Positions 1-8,624 are shown, counted from the first letter of the stretch. The stretch is DNA of 29,057 nucleotides from Desulfobulbaceae bacterium UBA5123 (GCA_002415465.1 DHYT01000103.1:1-29057), one strand, 5' to 3'. Translations and numbers: made by a program. The notes: generated by a model from the sequence alone, not told the origin.

Positions 1-1
1 C

Positions 2-403
2 AACCCGGACATGGCCTTCTTCCTCGCCATCGCCCCGTGGCCCTACGCCGATCTCTATCCCGCCCTGAAAAACCATGTCGCGGTCAAGGATTACCGAAAA
101 TACAACCTGGTCGAGCCGGTGCTGAAGCCCGACGCCATGACCCTGCAGGAGTTGGAGAAGGAACTCGGCAAGGCGGCCCGGACCTTTTTCATGCATAAAT
201 TTCAGAACCTCGAGAAGCTGAGCCCATGGAAACAGGGGTTCATGACCGAGGTGTTCAGACTGCTGGTCAACAACTCCTATCTCGCGCAACAGATGCGAGC
301 GATGGCGGCGCACGGAGAATCAATGCCTGCGGCCATCCGCAACGCCCTGCGCGAGCCCGCGGCCGGCGACCTGCCCGAGCAGGTTATTCCGCCCATCCCC
401 TAA
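2..403 (+). CDS. C-terminal fragment of a BchE-like B12-binding radical SAM protein (5' end outside window)
   Basis: The frame is open from the first bases, so this is the 3' part of a gene that starts before the window. The 133 visible residues contain FLAIAPWPYADLYPALK followed by DYRKYNLVEP. From memory, this resembles the segment after the radical SAM barrel in the anaerobic Mg-protoporphyrin ester cyclase (BchE) group of cobalamin-dependent radical SAM enzymes. The 4Fe-4S cluster motif (CxxxCxxC) and the B12-binding domain would lie upstream and cannot be checked. The tail (about residues 60-130) is helical and polar. The substrate cannot be told: proteins of this group act in tetrapyrrole, hopanoid and other methylation or cyclisation reactions. 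The family assignment is reasonable, the exact function open. Confidence 0.6.
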   Translation, partial: NPDMAFFLAIAPWPYADLYPALKNHVAVKDYRKYNLVEPVLKPDAMTLQELEKELGKAARTFFMHKFQNLEKLSPWKQGFMTEVFRLLVNNSYLAQQMRAMAAHGESMPAAIRNALREPAAGDLPEQVIPPIP

Positions 404-404
404 A

Positions 405-443
405 CCCTTGCCCCCCAGCCCGGCCGGTTGCCGTGGGCAAGGG
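405..443 (+). terminator. Terminator-like hairpin after the radical SAM gene
   Basis: A perfect 9-bp inverted repeat, CCCTTGCCC (405-413) and GGGCAAGGG (435-443), starts two bases after the stop codon of the radical SAM fragment. The loop is 21 nt and GC-rich. It lacks the U-tract of a classical Rho-independent terminator, being followed by CAAAAC, so it may only be a 3'-end stabilising hairpin. The remaining bases up to 612 hold no convincing gene or promoter. Confidence 0.4.
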
Positions 444-612
444 CAAAACAGCGGGCTTAAAACAAAATTTCTCTTTCCCGCATTCGCTTGCAGGGTTATG
501 TTGGATATGCTAGCATTTTTCACAGGAAAACCTTGCTTTCGCCATCGTCGAAATCTGTGATTTTGCTGAAACAATCCGCGTTTTTCCATGATGTAACCAT
601 CCCCGGGCCGGC

Positions 613-2667
613 ATGCCCGCAGAGGAATACAATTTGTTCACCGGCTTTAAGGTAAAAAAACTGCTCGCGAAATATGCTGCGGCCGAAACCTCCCCGCAGG
701 ATTCCTCCATTGTCGCCGACCTCAAGGAAATCGGACAGGCAGCGGTGCGGGCGGCCATCGAGGTTTTTAAAACAAAAAAAATCCCCGCCGGCAAAGCCCA
801 ATACTTGCTCAACAAGATCTGCGACGAAAACTCCTTGGATGACATCATCCCGCTCCTTGGCGACCCCTACGACGAGGTGCGGAGAGCCGCCAAGGAACTG
901 ATCGCCGACAAATGGAGCAAGGCCGCGACCCCGAGGCTGATCGAGTCCCTGAAAAGCACCGACACCTACACCCGCACCAACGCCACCGAGCTGCTCAGCT
1001 CCTTCAAATCCGAATCGTGCATCCCCGATCTGGTCTCGCTGTTCAACACCGGCACCGCTGAAACCAAGCGCTGCATCATCAAGATCATCAGCGGCGTCGG
1101 CGGCATGACCGGCACCAAGCTGGCGATGAGCGCCTTGAACGACAGCAACTGGCAGGTGCGGCACGCGGCGGTCAAGTGTCTCGGCATCCTCAAGGCGCCG
1201 GAAAGCGTCCCGCCCCTGCTGGAAAAGCTGGAGGAAAAGGACCCGCAGATGAAGATGCTGGCCATGGACGCCCTGGACGCCATCGGCGACCGGAGCGCCT
1301 CGGCCAAGATGCTCGCCCTGCTCACCGACGACGACCTGCTCGTCCGCCAACGCGCCACCGACTGCCTGATCCATATCGCGGACGCCAAGATCGTGCCGCA
1401 GGTTATCGAACTGATGCGCAACCCGGACGTCAACATCAGGCGATGCGCCATCGAGGTCCTGAAGAATCTCAAAGACCCGCACACCAGCGAAGAGTTGATG
1501 CGCGCCCTCAAGGACTCGGACTGGTGGGTGCGCCAGATCGCCACCAGTTCGCTCTCGGCCCTGCATGGCGACAACAACATCACCAGGGGGTTCATCGCCC
1601 TGACCCGCGACCCCGATGAGAACCTGCGCCGCTGCGCGGTGGAATTCTTCAACAACGTCGTTGACCCGCTTGCCTTCGACGCCCTCATCGAACGGCTGGC
1701 CGACGAAGACTGGTGGGTGCGGGAGAAGGCCCTGCGCGCGCTGGGCAAGCTCAAGGACCAGCGCGCGGTCACCCCCATCGCCAATATGGTTGAGGACCGG
1801 GAAGTCGGCAAGGGGGTGCCGGAGGTTCTGGCCAAGATCGGCGGCGATGCCGCCCTTGAGTATCTGATCCGCTTCCTTGGCGAAAATTCCAAACGGCTGA
1901 AGATAGAGACCATCAAGGCGCTCGGCCTGATGAAAAACAAAAACGCCACCGATGCGATCAAGCAATGCCTTTCCGACCCGGATCAAGAGGTTGCCGGGCA
2001 GGCGGTGGAGATCCTGAAAAATCTCACCGGCATCCAGTTCACCGCCACCCCCGACGACGAACAGGCCGCCCCGGGGCGGGTCGTCTCGCAGAAATTCGCC
2101 GCCGGCACCTCGGTCACCGAGGCCATCCTGGTTCTCGACCTCTGCAACTCCACCGATATCGCCAACCGCTACGGCGACACCTTCTCCCTGAACCTGATCA
2201 AACACCTGACCGACATGGTTTCCCCCATCGCCCGCCAGGAGCACTGCCGGTTCAGCAAGGGCACCGGCGACGGTTTCCTGATGACCTTTCCCGATGCGGC
2301 CAACGCGGTGCGCTTTGCCCAGAACACCCTCCTCACGGTGGCAAGGCACAACGAAAAGGCCGATGACCGGGAACGCATCAACCTGCGCTTTGCCATCCAT
2401 TTCGGCGAGGCCAAGGTCGACGACCAGGGCGACCGGATCGGCGTCGCGGTGAGCATGACCTTCCGTATCGAGGGGGTCAAGGCCGCCGGCCTGATCCCTC
2501 TCGAAGGCGGCATGACGCCCGAGGAAGTGCCGTCCGACAACCGGATTCTCATTTCGGAAAACGTGGTCAAGGAGATCCAGCAGATGCAGGGGCCGCAAAT
2601 CAAGCTGATCGGGCTGTTCGAGTTGAAGGGGATTACCGGGCTGCACCGGATTTATTCGCTTACCTAG
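613..2667 (+). CDS. HEAT-repeat protein with C-terminal class III adenylate/guanylate cyclase domain
   Basis: The 684-residue protein has no signal peptide and is probably cytoplasmic. Residues ~1-470 are a long run of HEAT/PBS-lyase-type helical repeats of about 30 residues, recognisable by recurring D.dWWVR..A...L motifs, a scaffold for protein contacts. Residues ~495-684 are a class III nucleotide cyclase domain: the first metal Asp lies in VLDLCNSTD, the second in GTGDGFLMTF with a Lys just before it. In the motif that is normally VN.A.R, the sequence reads VSMTFR, so the transition-state Asn is replaced by Ser while the Arg remains. The cyclic-nucleotide-binding gene follows 37 bp downstream. 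The ATG at 613 has no clear ribosome site. AGAGGA precedes a TTG at 634 with 7-nt spacing, so translation may start there (677 residues). The product nucleotide is not predictable. Confidence 0.85.
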   Translation: MPAEEYNLFTGFKVKKLLAKYAAAETSPQDSSIVADLKEIGQAAVRAAIEVFKTKKIPAGKAQYLLNKICDENSLDDIIPLLGDPYDEVRRAAKELIADKWSKAATPRLIESLKSTDTYTRTNATELLSSFKSESCIPDLVSLFNTGTAETKRCIIKIISGVGGMTGTKLAMSALNDSNWQVRHAAVKCLGILKAPESVPPLLEKLEEKDPQMKMLAMDALDAIGDRSASAKMLALLTDDDLLVRQRATDCLIHIADAKIVPQVIELMRNPDVNIRRCAIEVLKNLKDPHTSEELMRALKDSDWWVRQIATSSLSALHGDNNITRGFIALTRDPDENLRRCAVEFFNNVVDPLAFDALIERLADEDWWVREKALRALGKLKDQRAVTPIANMVEDREVGKGVPEVLAKIGGDAALEYLIRFLGENSKRLKIETIKALGLMKNKNATDAIKQCLSDPDQEVAGQAVEILKNLTGIQFTATPDDEQAAPGRVVSQKFAAGTSVTEAILVLDLCNSTDIANRYGDTFSLNLIKHLTDMVSPIARQEHCRFSKGTGDGFLMTFPDAANAVRFAQNTLLTVARHNEKADDRERINLRFAIHFGEAKVDDQGDRIGVAVSMTFRIEGVKAAGLIPLEGGMTPEEVPSDNRILISENVVKEIQQMQGPQIKLIGLFELKGITGLHRIYSLT

Positions 2668-2704
2668 GCGACACGGTTCAATTCAAAACCATTGGTGAAT
2701 CACA

Positions 2705-3157
2705 GTGTATGAACGCATAGAGCACATTCTCCGCGAAAACCCTTTTTTTGAAGATTTCGACTCGGACGAGATAGATTTTTTCGCCAAACAGATGAGCCTG
2801 CGCAGCTTTCCTGAAAAGACCACCATTGTCCAAAAAGACGAACAGGGCGGGTTTCTCTTTTTCGTTGTCGACGGCGAGGTGGAGGTTCGCCTGGAAGGCA
2901 CCGACTTCAAGCAGATCCTCGTCGCAACCCTCGGCCGCGGCGCCTGCGCGGGCGAGATGTCGATCATCGATGACTATCCGCGCTCGGCGACCATCGTCAC
3001 CGCCACACCTTCGGATCTCCTCCTGCTTACCAAGAGCCGCCTGGAATCCATCTGCCAGGAAAATCCGCTTCTCGGCCTGAAGTTCATCAAGGGACTCAAC
3101 AAGAGCCTCAGCATGAAGCTGCGCCAGACCACCGGCCAGTATGTTGACCTGGCCTGA
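2705..3157 (+). CDS. Stand-alone cyclic-nucleotide-binding domain protein
   Basis: This 150-residue protein is a single cNMP-binding (CRP/PKA-type) beta-barrel with flanking helices. The phosphate-binding cassette reads GEMSIIDDYPRSATI (about residues 88-102), including the Glu and Arg that contact the ribose and phosphate of cAMP or cGMP in the family. There is no helix-turn-helix domain after the barrel, so it is not a DNA-binding CRP, and no enzymatic domain is attached. It probably acts through protein contacts. It starts at GTG with GGTGA six bases upstream; an ATG overlapping at 2709 is closed immediately by a stop. It follows the cyclase gene by 37 bp and is followed by a strong terminator, so the two form a two-gene unit: enzyme and candidate effector. 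This role is inference from context. Confidence 0.85.
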   Translation: MYERIEHILRENPFFEDFDSDEIDFFAKQMSLRSFPEKTTIVQKDEQGGFLFFVVDGEVEVRLEGTDFKQILVATLGRGACAGEMSIIDDYPRSATIVTATPSDLLLLTKSRLESICQENPLLGLKFIKGLNKSLSMKLRQTTGQYVDLA

Positions 3158-3180
3158 AATTCATCGCCCATTAAACAGAT

Positions 3181-3215
3181 AACCCCGTGCCATGATGAGG
3201 CGACACGGGGTTTTT
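3181..3215 (+). terminator. Rho-independent terminator of the cyclase/cNMP-binding unit
   Basis: A perfect 9-bp stem, AACCCCGTG (3181-3189) with CACGGGGTT (3204-3212), has a 14-nt loop and runs into a TTTTT tract (3211-3215). It begins 23 bp after the stop of the cyclic-nucleotide-binding gene. Confidence 0.85.
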
Positions 3216-3303
3216 CCGTGCAATCCGCCGACCTGTTGACAGGTATCGAGCCAGCCGATGCCGACAACCGGCACGCATCAACATCGCAACGTTACGCTTC
3301 CCC

Positions 3304-3328
3304 GCCGCCGGACGCACCTGCCGGCGGC
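3304..3328 (+). repeat. Inverted repeat in the leader of the membrane-protein gene
   Basis: GCCGCCGG (3304-3311) and CCGGCGGC (3321-3328) form a perfect 8-bp stem with a 9-nt loop, about 30 bp before the start codon of the next gene. It could be a leader hairpin or an operator. Neither a U-tract nor a known riboswitch pattern is visible, and the role is unknown. Confidence 0.4.
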
Positions 3329-3360
3329 CAAGGCAACAGACAATAAAGTAAGGATGATCC

Positions 3361-3921
3361 ATGAACGCCACCACCCCGATCTCACAACGCTCCACCATGC
3401 TCTCTGTCATTGCCTGGCTGTTCATCCTGGCCGGCGGGTTCTCCACCCTCGCCAGCCTGATCCAAGGCCTGATGTACGTCCGAATGCTTTCCATGCCGAT
3501 AATGCATCAGGCCATGCACGAGGGCGCACAGCACATGCCGTTTCTGCTCCAACTGCTGTTCGAGCATTTTCGGCTGTATCTTTTCTTTATTTTCAGCCTC
3601 TCCTTCGCCACCCTGACCTCGGCGATCGGACTCCTCAAGCGCAACAATCAGGCCAGACAGGTGTTCATCACGGTACTCATCGTCGTGGCGATCACCCTGC
3701 TGGCGGCCTTCATCACCCAGCTTTCCATCCGGCCGGCCACGGACAATATCCCTTCCGCCCAGATCCCGACGGAAGCCAAAACCATGATGCGCGCGATGAA
3801 AGGGTTCTTCTTCATCGTCACCTTCTCGGTTTCCTGTCTGTTCGGGTGGCTCGTCGCCTACCTCACCGCGCCGGAGACCCGGCGGGAATTCACAAAAACA
3901 GACGGCCCGCCAGCACCATAG
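3361..3921 (+). CDS. Four-helix integral membrane protein of unknown function
   Basis: The 186-residue protein has four clear hydrophobic segments at about residues 13-38, 69-92, 100-122 and 146-168. A polar, Met- and His-containing loop (residues ~42-66, with MHQAMHEGAQHM) lies between the first two helices. The start is well supported: AAGGATG lies a few bases before the ATG at 3361. I do not recognise the family. The Met/His-rich loop might suggest metal contact, but this is weak. It stands alone, with a terminator before it and the convergent 18-kb operon after it. Its last ~20 bases also encode half of that operon's terminator hairpin on the opposite strand. Confidence 0.75.
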   Translation: MNATTPISQRSTMLSVIAWLFILAGGFSTLASLIQGLMYVRMLSMPIMHQAMHEGAQHMPFLLQLLFEHFRLYLFFIFSLSFATLTSAIGLLKRNNQARQVFITVLIVVAITLLAAFITQLSIRPATDNIPSAQIPTEAKTMMRAMKGFFFIVTFSVSCLFGWLVAYLTAPETRREFTKTDGPPAP

Positions 3922-3937
3922 GCTGACAGGCCGTCTG
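3891..3937 (-). terminator. Rho-independent terminator of the five-gene surface/cytochrome operon
   Basis: Read on the minus strand, CAGACGGCC (from 3937) pairs with GGCCGTCTG (to 3899), a perfect 9-bp stem with a 21-nt loop, followed at once by TTTTTGTG (3898-3891). It lies ~50 bp beyond the stop of the PKD-domain gene. Half of the stem is inside the coding sequence of the convergent membrane-protein gene. On the plus strand no T-tract follows, so it should work only for the leftward operon. Confidence 0.8.
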
Positions 3938-3986
3938 CGGACAGGGGATAAAACCCTTCCTTTTTATTGACAGCGATCCGCCATCA

Positions 3987-6900
3987 TCAGTTGGCTGGAA
4001 TCAGAATGGTGACAGCGGTCACGTCTGCGCCGGCGATGGTCATCGACCCGCTGTAGACGCCATGGCCGCTCCGCACCGCGACGGCATACACGCCGTTAAA
4101 ACCGCCTCCCTCGGCCGTCCGCAAACCTTCGAGCAGAAACACGCCACGGCTGTCGGTGGTGCAACTTCTGGAAACGCCGCCGCCCACCACCTCCACCATT
4201 GCATCGGGCAGCTCCTCTCCGGCGTCGGCGGCGCCGTTGCCGTTCGCATCATGAAACACCTTGCCCCCATACCTGTAGCCTGCGGTCATGGTCAACCCGC
4301 CCAAGACGCGATCGCCCCCGCTCAGATCCACGGCTGCGGCCTGCGCGACATCATTGACGGCAATGACCCGGCCGTAGGCGTCGAGGCCGCCGTAGTAAAC
4401 ATCATGATACCCAAGGGCGTGGAAGCCGACCCGGTAGCTATTCCCCGCCGGCACATCAAGACTGAACAGCCCCGGCCCACGCCGAGTGACGCCGTTGCGG
4501 ACGCCGGTTGCCGCGTTCCAGACATCGATCTGCACCGTCGCCGCGTCGGCAACACCGTTCACCGCGCCGGAGAGGGTATGCACGGTCACGGCGGCCAGCG
4601 ATATGTTCTTGCCGGCAAGGTCCGCGGTAGTCACGGCGATTGCGGTGGCGCTCTGCCGCGTGGCGACATTGCCGTAAAAGACCTTTTTGGCGGCCGTCTC
4701 GGCCAACAGCACATAATCCGAGGCCGCGCCCAGTCTCCTGATGGTATAGACGGCGCTGCCGGCCGCGTCGGCAAAAACGGTGACACTCTCGCGACCGCCC
4801 CTGGCAAGACTATCGGCGGAGACGGTTATCCTCTCGTGGGCCGCCGCGCCGGTAATCGTCCCGGAGATGGAACGCCCCGCCGTCAGGACACAGTTGATCC
4901 CGGTGGGATTGGCGCCGGTGGCAACCCCGGACAGTATCTGCGCCGGATGGCTCGCGGCTCGGAAGGCAACCTTGAGATCGCTAACGGCGGGAAGCCCACC
5001 GAGGGTATAGGATACCGTTGAACCGCTGCCGCCGATCACGCTGGTCGACGCCCAGAAATCGGCGCCGCTGCTTGCCTCCACCCACATCCGCTCACCCGCC
5101 GCCAAACCGCTGATCACACCGGAGATGCTGTGCCCTTGGGCAAGAGAAAGATTGACCCCGGATGTCGCGCCCGCGACATTCACCAACGCCGCGTCACGCA
5201 CCGCAGCCAAGCCGGTCGGGCTGTAATAGCCCCCCAGATATCCGTCGGCACTGATCTTCACCTTATAATCAGCGGCCGGAATCAAGCCGGTAATCACATA
5301 GCCGAGGGTCGCGCCGGTGCCGATAATCCTCGCCGAACCGGCAAAGCCGCCGCCGACGCTCCAGGCGGTTATCCGAGCGGCATCGCCGGCCCGCAGGCCG
5401 CTCACCGTGCCGGCAATGGAACCGGCGGCGGTCATGACCATATTCAAGCCGCCGACATCGCCTTCGGAGAGATCAATCAGGGTTGCCGCCTGCCAGGCCC
5501 CGAGGGAGACGGCAATGCCGCCGGGGGAGCCGCCGTAATAGCCGTTGCCGTGACTGCCGCCGGAGATCGCGACCCGGTAGTCCGGGGCAACGCCCAGGCC
5601 GGAGAGGATAAACGGCGTCGTCGCGCCGGCCGCCTTGACCTCGACGCTGCCCCACAGCCCGGTGGCTTCACTCCATGCCTCCACCCAAAGCACCTCGCCG
5701 GCCGACAGCCCGGTAATCGTACCGGAGATCGCGTTGCCGTCGGCTACCACAACCGGCACCCCCGTGGCGCCGCCACTGAAAAACGCGGCCTCCGCCCAGC
5801 TGCCAACGCTGCCGTTCCCCTTCACATAGCCGTTCTGATACTCTTCGGCCCGCACAATCAACCGATAATCACCGGCCGGCGCCAAGCCGCCAATGGTGAA
5901 GGCATCGCCGCCGCCGCCGTCGCCGATCACATTGGTGAACCCCCAGCTGTCGGTGCTGTCGCTCCATGCCTCGACACTGACAATCCGGCCGCGCCCCAGG
6001 CCACTCACGGCGCCGGAGATGGTTTGCCCGACGGACATGGTAAAATTAATCCCGGCAACCGAACCGCCGCTTGCATTCACCGGGGTGGCGTCCTTCCAAA
6101 GCGTTTTCCCGTTATAAACGGCAAAGGGATAGGTGCCGCCGCCGGGGACCGAGACGACATAGTCACCGGCCGCCGGCACGCTGATGGAATAATAGCCGGC
6201 GGCGTCACTTTCATCGCCCGCCTGAAACGCTCGTGAAGCCGATGCCGCCTCAACCCACAACCCAGGCAGCGCCGCCCCGTCATTTTTGAGCAACCGCCCG
6301 GAGATAGTGACGCTGCTCCCGCGCGGGTCGGTGCCGGCCAGGTATTCGGCCAGATTGGTAACCCCGTCGCCGTCAAGATCGGAAACGGCATCGGCCGCCA
6401 CCAACGGCGCAAGGCCGTTGGCGATCTCCCAGCTGTCCGGCATGCCGTCGCCGTCGTCATCGGTATCGCTGTTGTTGCCGATCCCGTCAAAATCGGTATC
6501 AAGCCACTCGGAAGGGTCGTTGGGGAATGCATCCATCACGTTGGCGACCCCGTCGCCGTCGGAATCGACCTGCGTCAACGCAACGGAAGCAAGCTTGAGC
6601 AGTTCGCCGGTGGCAGTCACCGCCCAGCCGCTTGTCTGTCCGGAAAGAACATGGGAGGCAAGATCAACGGTCGTGCCGCTGGCCTGCAGCTGCCACGATG
6701 CCCCGCCGTTGACGGTGGCGAGCACCAGTCCGTTGGCGCCGACGATCCAGCCGTAATTCCTGTCGACAAAATCAACGCTGGTGAGTTTCGCCGTGGTGTT
6801 GCTCACCTGTCGCTGCCAGGTCACGCCGCCGTTGGTGGTATGCAGAATCACCCCTTCCGCGCCCACCATCCAGCCGGTATTGGCATCGATGAAATCCATG

Positions 6901-8624
6901 TAGCCGAACATCCGGTTTTCGGCGCTCGGGGTTGCCAGGCCGGATGATTGCGCGGTCCAGGTCTTGCCGCCGTCGATGGTGTGGAGAATCTTACGGTATT
7001 CCCCGCCGGCCCAACCGATATTGCCGTCGACAAAACGGATATCGACCAGATTCTCGGCAATCGAGGAGGTTTGCAACGCCCAGTGGGCGCCGCCGTCGAC
7101 GGTATGCTGAATGCTGCCGTTTTCGCCGCAGATCCAGCCGTTATAGCGATCAACAAAGAAGACCGCCGTGGGCCGCGCCTGCGTGGCGCTGGTCTGCATA
7201 ACCCAGGTCGCGCCGCCATCGGCGGTGTACATGATCCGCGCCAAGGTGGCGGAGCCGCCGATGGCCCAGCCGTGATTGGCGTCGACGAAATAACAGCCAT
7301 AAACCGTCTCGGTGGCGGGGAACCCGGCGGGCAACGCCTGCGCGGCCCAAGTGGCGCCGCCGTCGACGCTTTTGAGAATGGTCCCGTTGGCGCCCACCGC
7401 CCAGCCGGTGGCATCATCCACAAACTGTACCTTGGTGAGTTGATTGGGGCTGATCACGGTTGCCTCGCCCCAGCCGCCCTCGATGCCGGAAGGAACGAGG
7501 GTGACGCTCACATCATCCAGCACCAGGCCGTACTTGCCCAAGGAAACATACTGAACGGCAAGATTCACCGTCCGCCCGGTGTAGTCGCTGAGATCATAGG
7601 CCACCCGCCGCCAACTCGTATTCTGCGCCCGCACCTCGCCGAGGACGACGCCAAAATCGGCGACCGACTGGCCGGAGGTTGAGAGTTTGACATTAAAATC
7701 CTCGAGATAACCGGCGCTCATCGCCCGGGTCCAAAAGGAGTAGATGGCCTTATAGCCGGCCGGAATGGTGACCGGCGGCAACAGCAGCCAGTCGTCGTTC
7801 TTGGTCACCGACACGGCGTGATTCCACAAAACCACCGCCGCCTTCACGCCGCCATGGGCGAATGTGGCCGTATCGTCATAGCCCACGGACCAGGTCACCG
7901 GCCCGTCGCTGGCGGAATCGCCATCGTTGTTGAGCGCCGTCCACCCCAGGGCGTCGATACTGGCGAGACCCGCCGCGACATTCTCAAAACCTTCCCGAAA
8001 GGCGATCTGTGTTTCCGGGGATTCACCGACGGTGATCATGTCGGCCACGGTTTGCGTTACCGGGCTGCCGCCGTCGGCAACGGTGAGCGAAACGGTATAA
8101 TTGCCGGGGGTCAGATAGGAATGCCTGGGATGCTGCTGGGTGCTGGTGTTCCCGTCGCCGAAGTCCCAACGCCAGGATACCGGGTTGCCCACGGAGATGT
8201 CACTGAACTGTACGGACAGCGGCGCGGTGCCCGATGCCCGATCAGCGGTCAGGCCAACCGCCAGCGGGGTGCCGGGCGGGTAGGTTACGGTAATCAGGTT
8301 CGTCTTGGTCTTCCCGGAGCCGGTCTCCCCGTCCGAGACCACCAGGGTAACCGAATAGACGCCGGGCGCGGCATAGCTGTGTACCGGATGCCGGGCCGGA
8401 CTGCTGGTGCCATCCCCGAAATCCCAAGACCAGGCGGTGGGGGTCCCCGTCGAGGTATCGAAAAAATGCACCTGAAAGGGCGCATAGCCAAGGGTGACGT
8501 CCTCGGTATAGTTGGCGGCCAGCGGGTCCGCGGCCAGGGTATCTGCGGGCGTCCCGGCCATTACGAACACGCAGGACACGACGCCACACACCAAAGCAAG
8601 CAACGATGCCTTTCCGTCATTCAT
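3987..8624 (-). CDS. Large exported PKD / cleaved-adhesin / Ycf48-propeller / thrombospondin type 3 repeat protein
   Basis: The 1545-residue protein starts at the ATG at 8624. The open frame extends further upstream, but only this Met is followed by a signal peptide (LLALVCGVVSCVFVMAG, probable cleavage near TLA-ADP). Domains in order: two PKD domains (~35-205, each with a W.FGDG core); a cleaved-adhesin or MAM-like sandwich (~210-385); seven Ycf48/BNR-like propeller motifs (~395-680, FVD..GW.VG..G.I..T.DGG..W), the last degenerate; a calcium-type thrombospondin 3 region (~684-770, DSDGDG, DTDDDGDG, DLDGDG); a string of ~90-residue carboxypeptidase-regulatory-like repeats (~771-1450, ISG.ITGL..GE..WVEAWS); and a final SdrD-B-like domain with HDANGNGAADAGE (~1451-1545). 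No cysteine haem motif and no anchoring signal are visible. It is the last gene of the operon. A surface adhesin or scaffold is likely, the ligand unknown. Confidence 0.85.
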   Translation of the reverse strand: MNDGKASLLALVCGVVSCVFVMAGTPADTLAADPLAANYTEDVTLGYAPFQVHFFDTSTGTPTAWSWDFGDGTSSPARHPVHSYAAPGVYSVTLVVSDGETGSGKTKTNLITVTYPPGTPLAVGLTADRASGTAPLSVQFSDISVGNPVSWRWDFGDGNTSTQQHPRHSYLTPGNYTVSLTVADGGSPVTQTVADMITVGESPETQIAFREGFENVAAGLASIDALGWTALNNDGDSASDGPVTWSVGYDDTATFAHGGVKAAVVLWNHAVSVTKNDDWLLLPPVTIPAGYKAIYSFWTRAMSAGYLEDFNVKLSTSGQSVADFGVVLGEVRAQNTSWRRVAYDLSDYTGRTVNLAVQYVSLGKYGLVLDDVSVTLVPSGIEGGWGEATVISPNQLTKVQFVDDATGWAVGANGTILKSVDGGATWAAQALPAGFPATETVYGCYFVDANHGWAIGGSATLARIMYTADGGATWVMQTSATQARPTAVFFVDRYNGWICGENGSIQHTVDGGAHWALQTSSIAENLVDIRFVDGNIGWAGGEYRKILHTIDGGKTWTAQSSGLATPSAENRMFGYMDFIDANTGWMVGAEGVILHTTNGGVTWQRQVSNTTAKLTSVDFVDRNYGWIVGANGLVLATVNGGASWQLQASGTTVDLASHVLSGQTSGWAVTATGELLKLASVALTQVDSDGDGVANVMDAFPNDPSEWLDTDFDGIGNNSDTDDDGDGMPDSWEIANGLAPLVAADAVSDLDGDGVTNLAEYLAGTDPRGSSVTISGRLLKNDGAALPGLWVEAASASRAFQAGDESDAAGYYSISVPAAGDYVVSVPGGGTYPFAVYNGKTLWKDATPVNASGGSVAGINFTMSVGQTISGAVSGLGRGRIVSVEAWSDSTDSWGFTNVIGDGGGGDAFTIGGLAPAGDYRLIVRAEEYQNGYVKGNGSVGSWAEAAFFSGGATGVPVVVADGNAISGTITGLSAGEVLWVEAWSEATGLWGSVEVKAAGATTPFILSGLGVAPDYRVAISGGSHGNGYYGGSPGGIAVSLGAWQAATLIDLSEGDVGGLNMVMTAAGSIAGTVSGLRAGDAARITAWSVGGGFAGSARIIGTGATLGYVITGLIPAADYKVKISADGYLGGYYSPTGLAAVRDAALVNVAGATSGVNLSLAQGHSISGVISGLAAGERMWVEASSGADFWASTSVIGGSGSTVSYTLGGLPAVSDLKVAFRAASHPAQILSGVATGANPTGINCVLTAGRSISGTITGAAAHERITVSADSLARGGRESVTVFADAAGSAVYTIRRLGAASDYVLLAETAAKKVFYGNVATRQSATAIAVTTADLAGKNISLAAVTVHTLSGAVNGVADAATVQIDVWNAATGVRNGVTRRGPGLFSLDVPAGNSYRVGFHALGYHDVYYGGLDAYGRVIAVNDVAQAAAVDLSGGDRVLGGLTMTAGYRYGGKVFHDANGNGAADAGEELPDAMVEVVGGGVSRSCTTDSRGVFLLEGLRTAEGGGFNGVYAVAVRSGHGVYSGSMTIAGADVTAVTILIPAN
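4275..6310 (-). repeat. Six to eight tandem ~90-residue beta-sandwich repeats within the PKD protein
   Basis: Repeats begin with ISG.VSGL or a variant (GQTISGAVSGL, GNAISGTITGL, AGSIAGTVSGL, GHSISGVISGL, GRSISGTITG, VHTLSGAVNG), with YG or GYY motifs near the ends. They are preceded by a related domain and followed by an SdrD-B-like one. They are diverged from each other at the protein level, so this is an old array, not a recent DNA duplication. The fold inferred is the carboxypeptidase regulatory-like (transthyretin-type) sandwich. Confidence 0.6.

Noticed and set aside
520..2646. A 708-residue open frame antisense to the HEAT-cyclase gene
   Set aside because: It mirrors the codon pattern of the real gene in high-GC DNA, has a low-complexity translation with no known motif, and the plus-strand gene has clear domains.
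2705..3157. CRP/FNR-type transcription factor
   Set aside because: Only the cyclic-nucleotide barrel is present; the protein ends before any helix-turn-helix.
4062..6236. Plus-strand frames of 319 and 368 residues opposite the PKD protein
   Set aside because: They are Gly/Ala/Arg/Pro-rich shadows without ribosome sites or domains.
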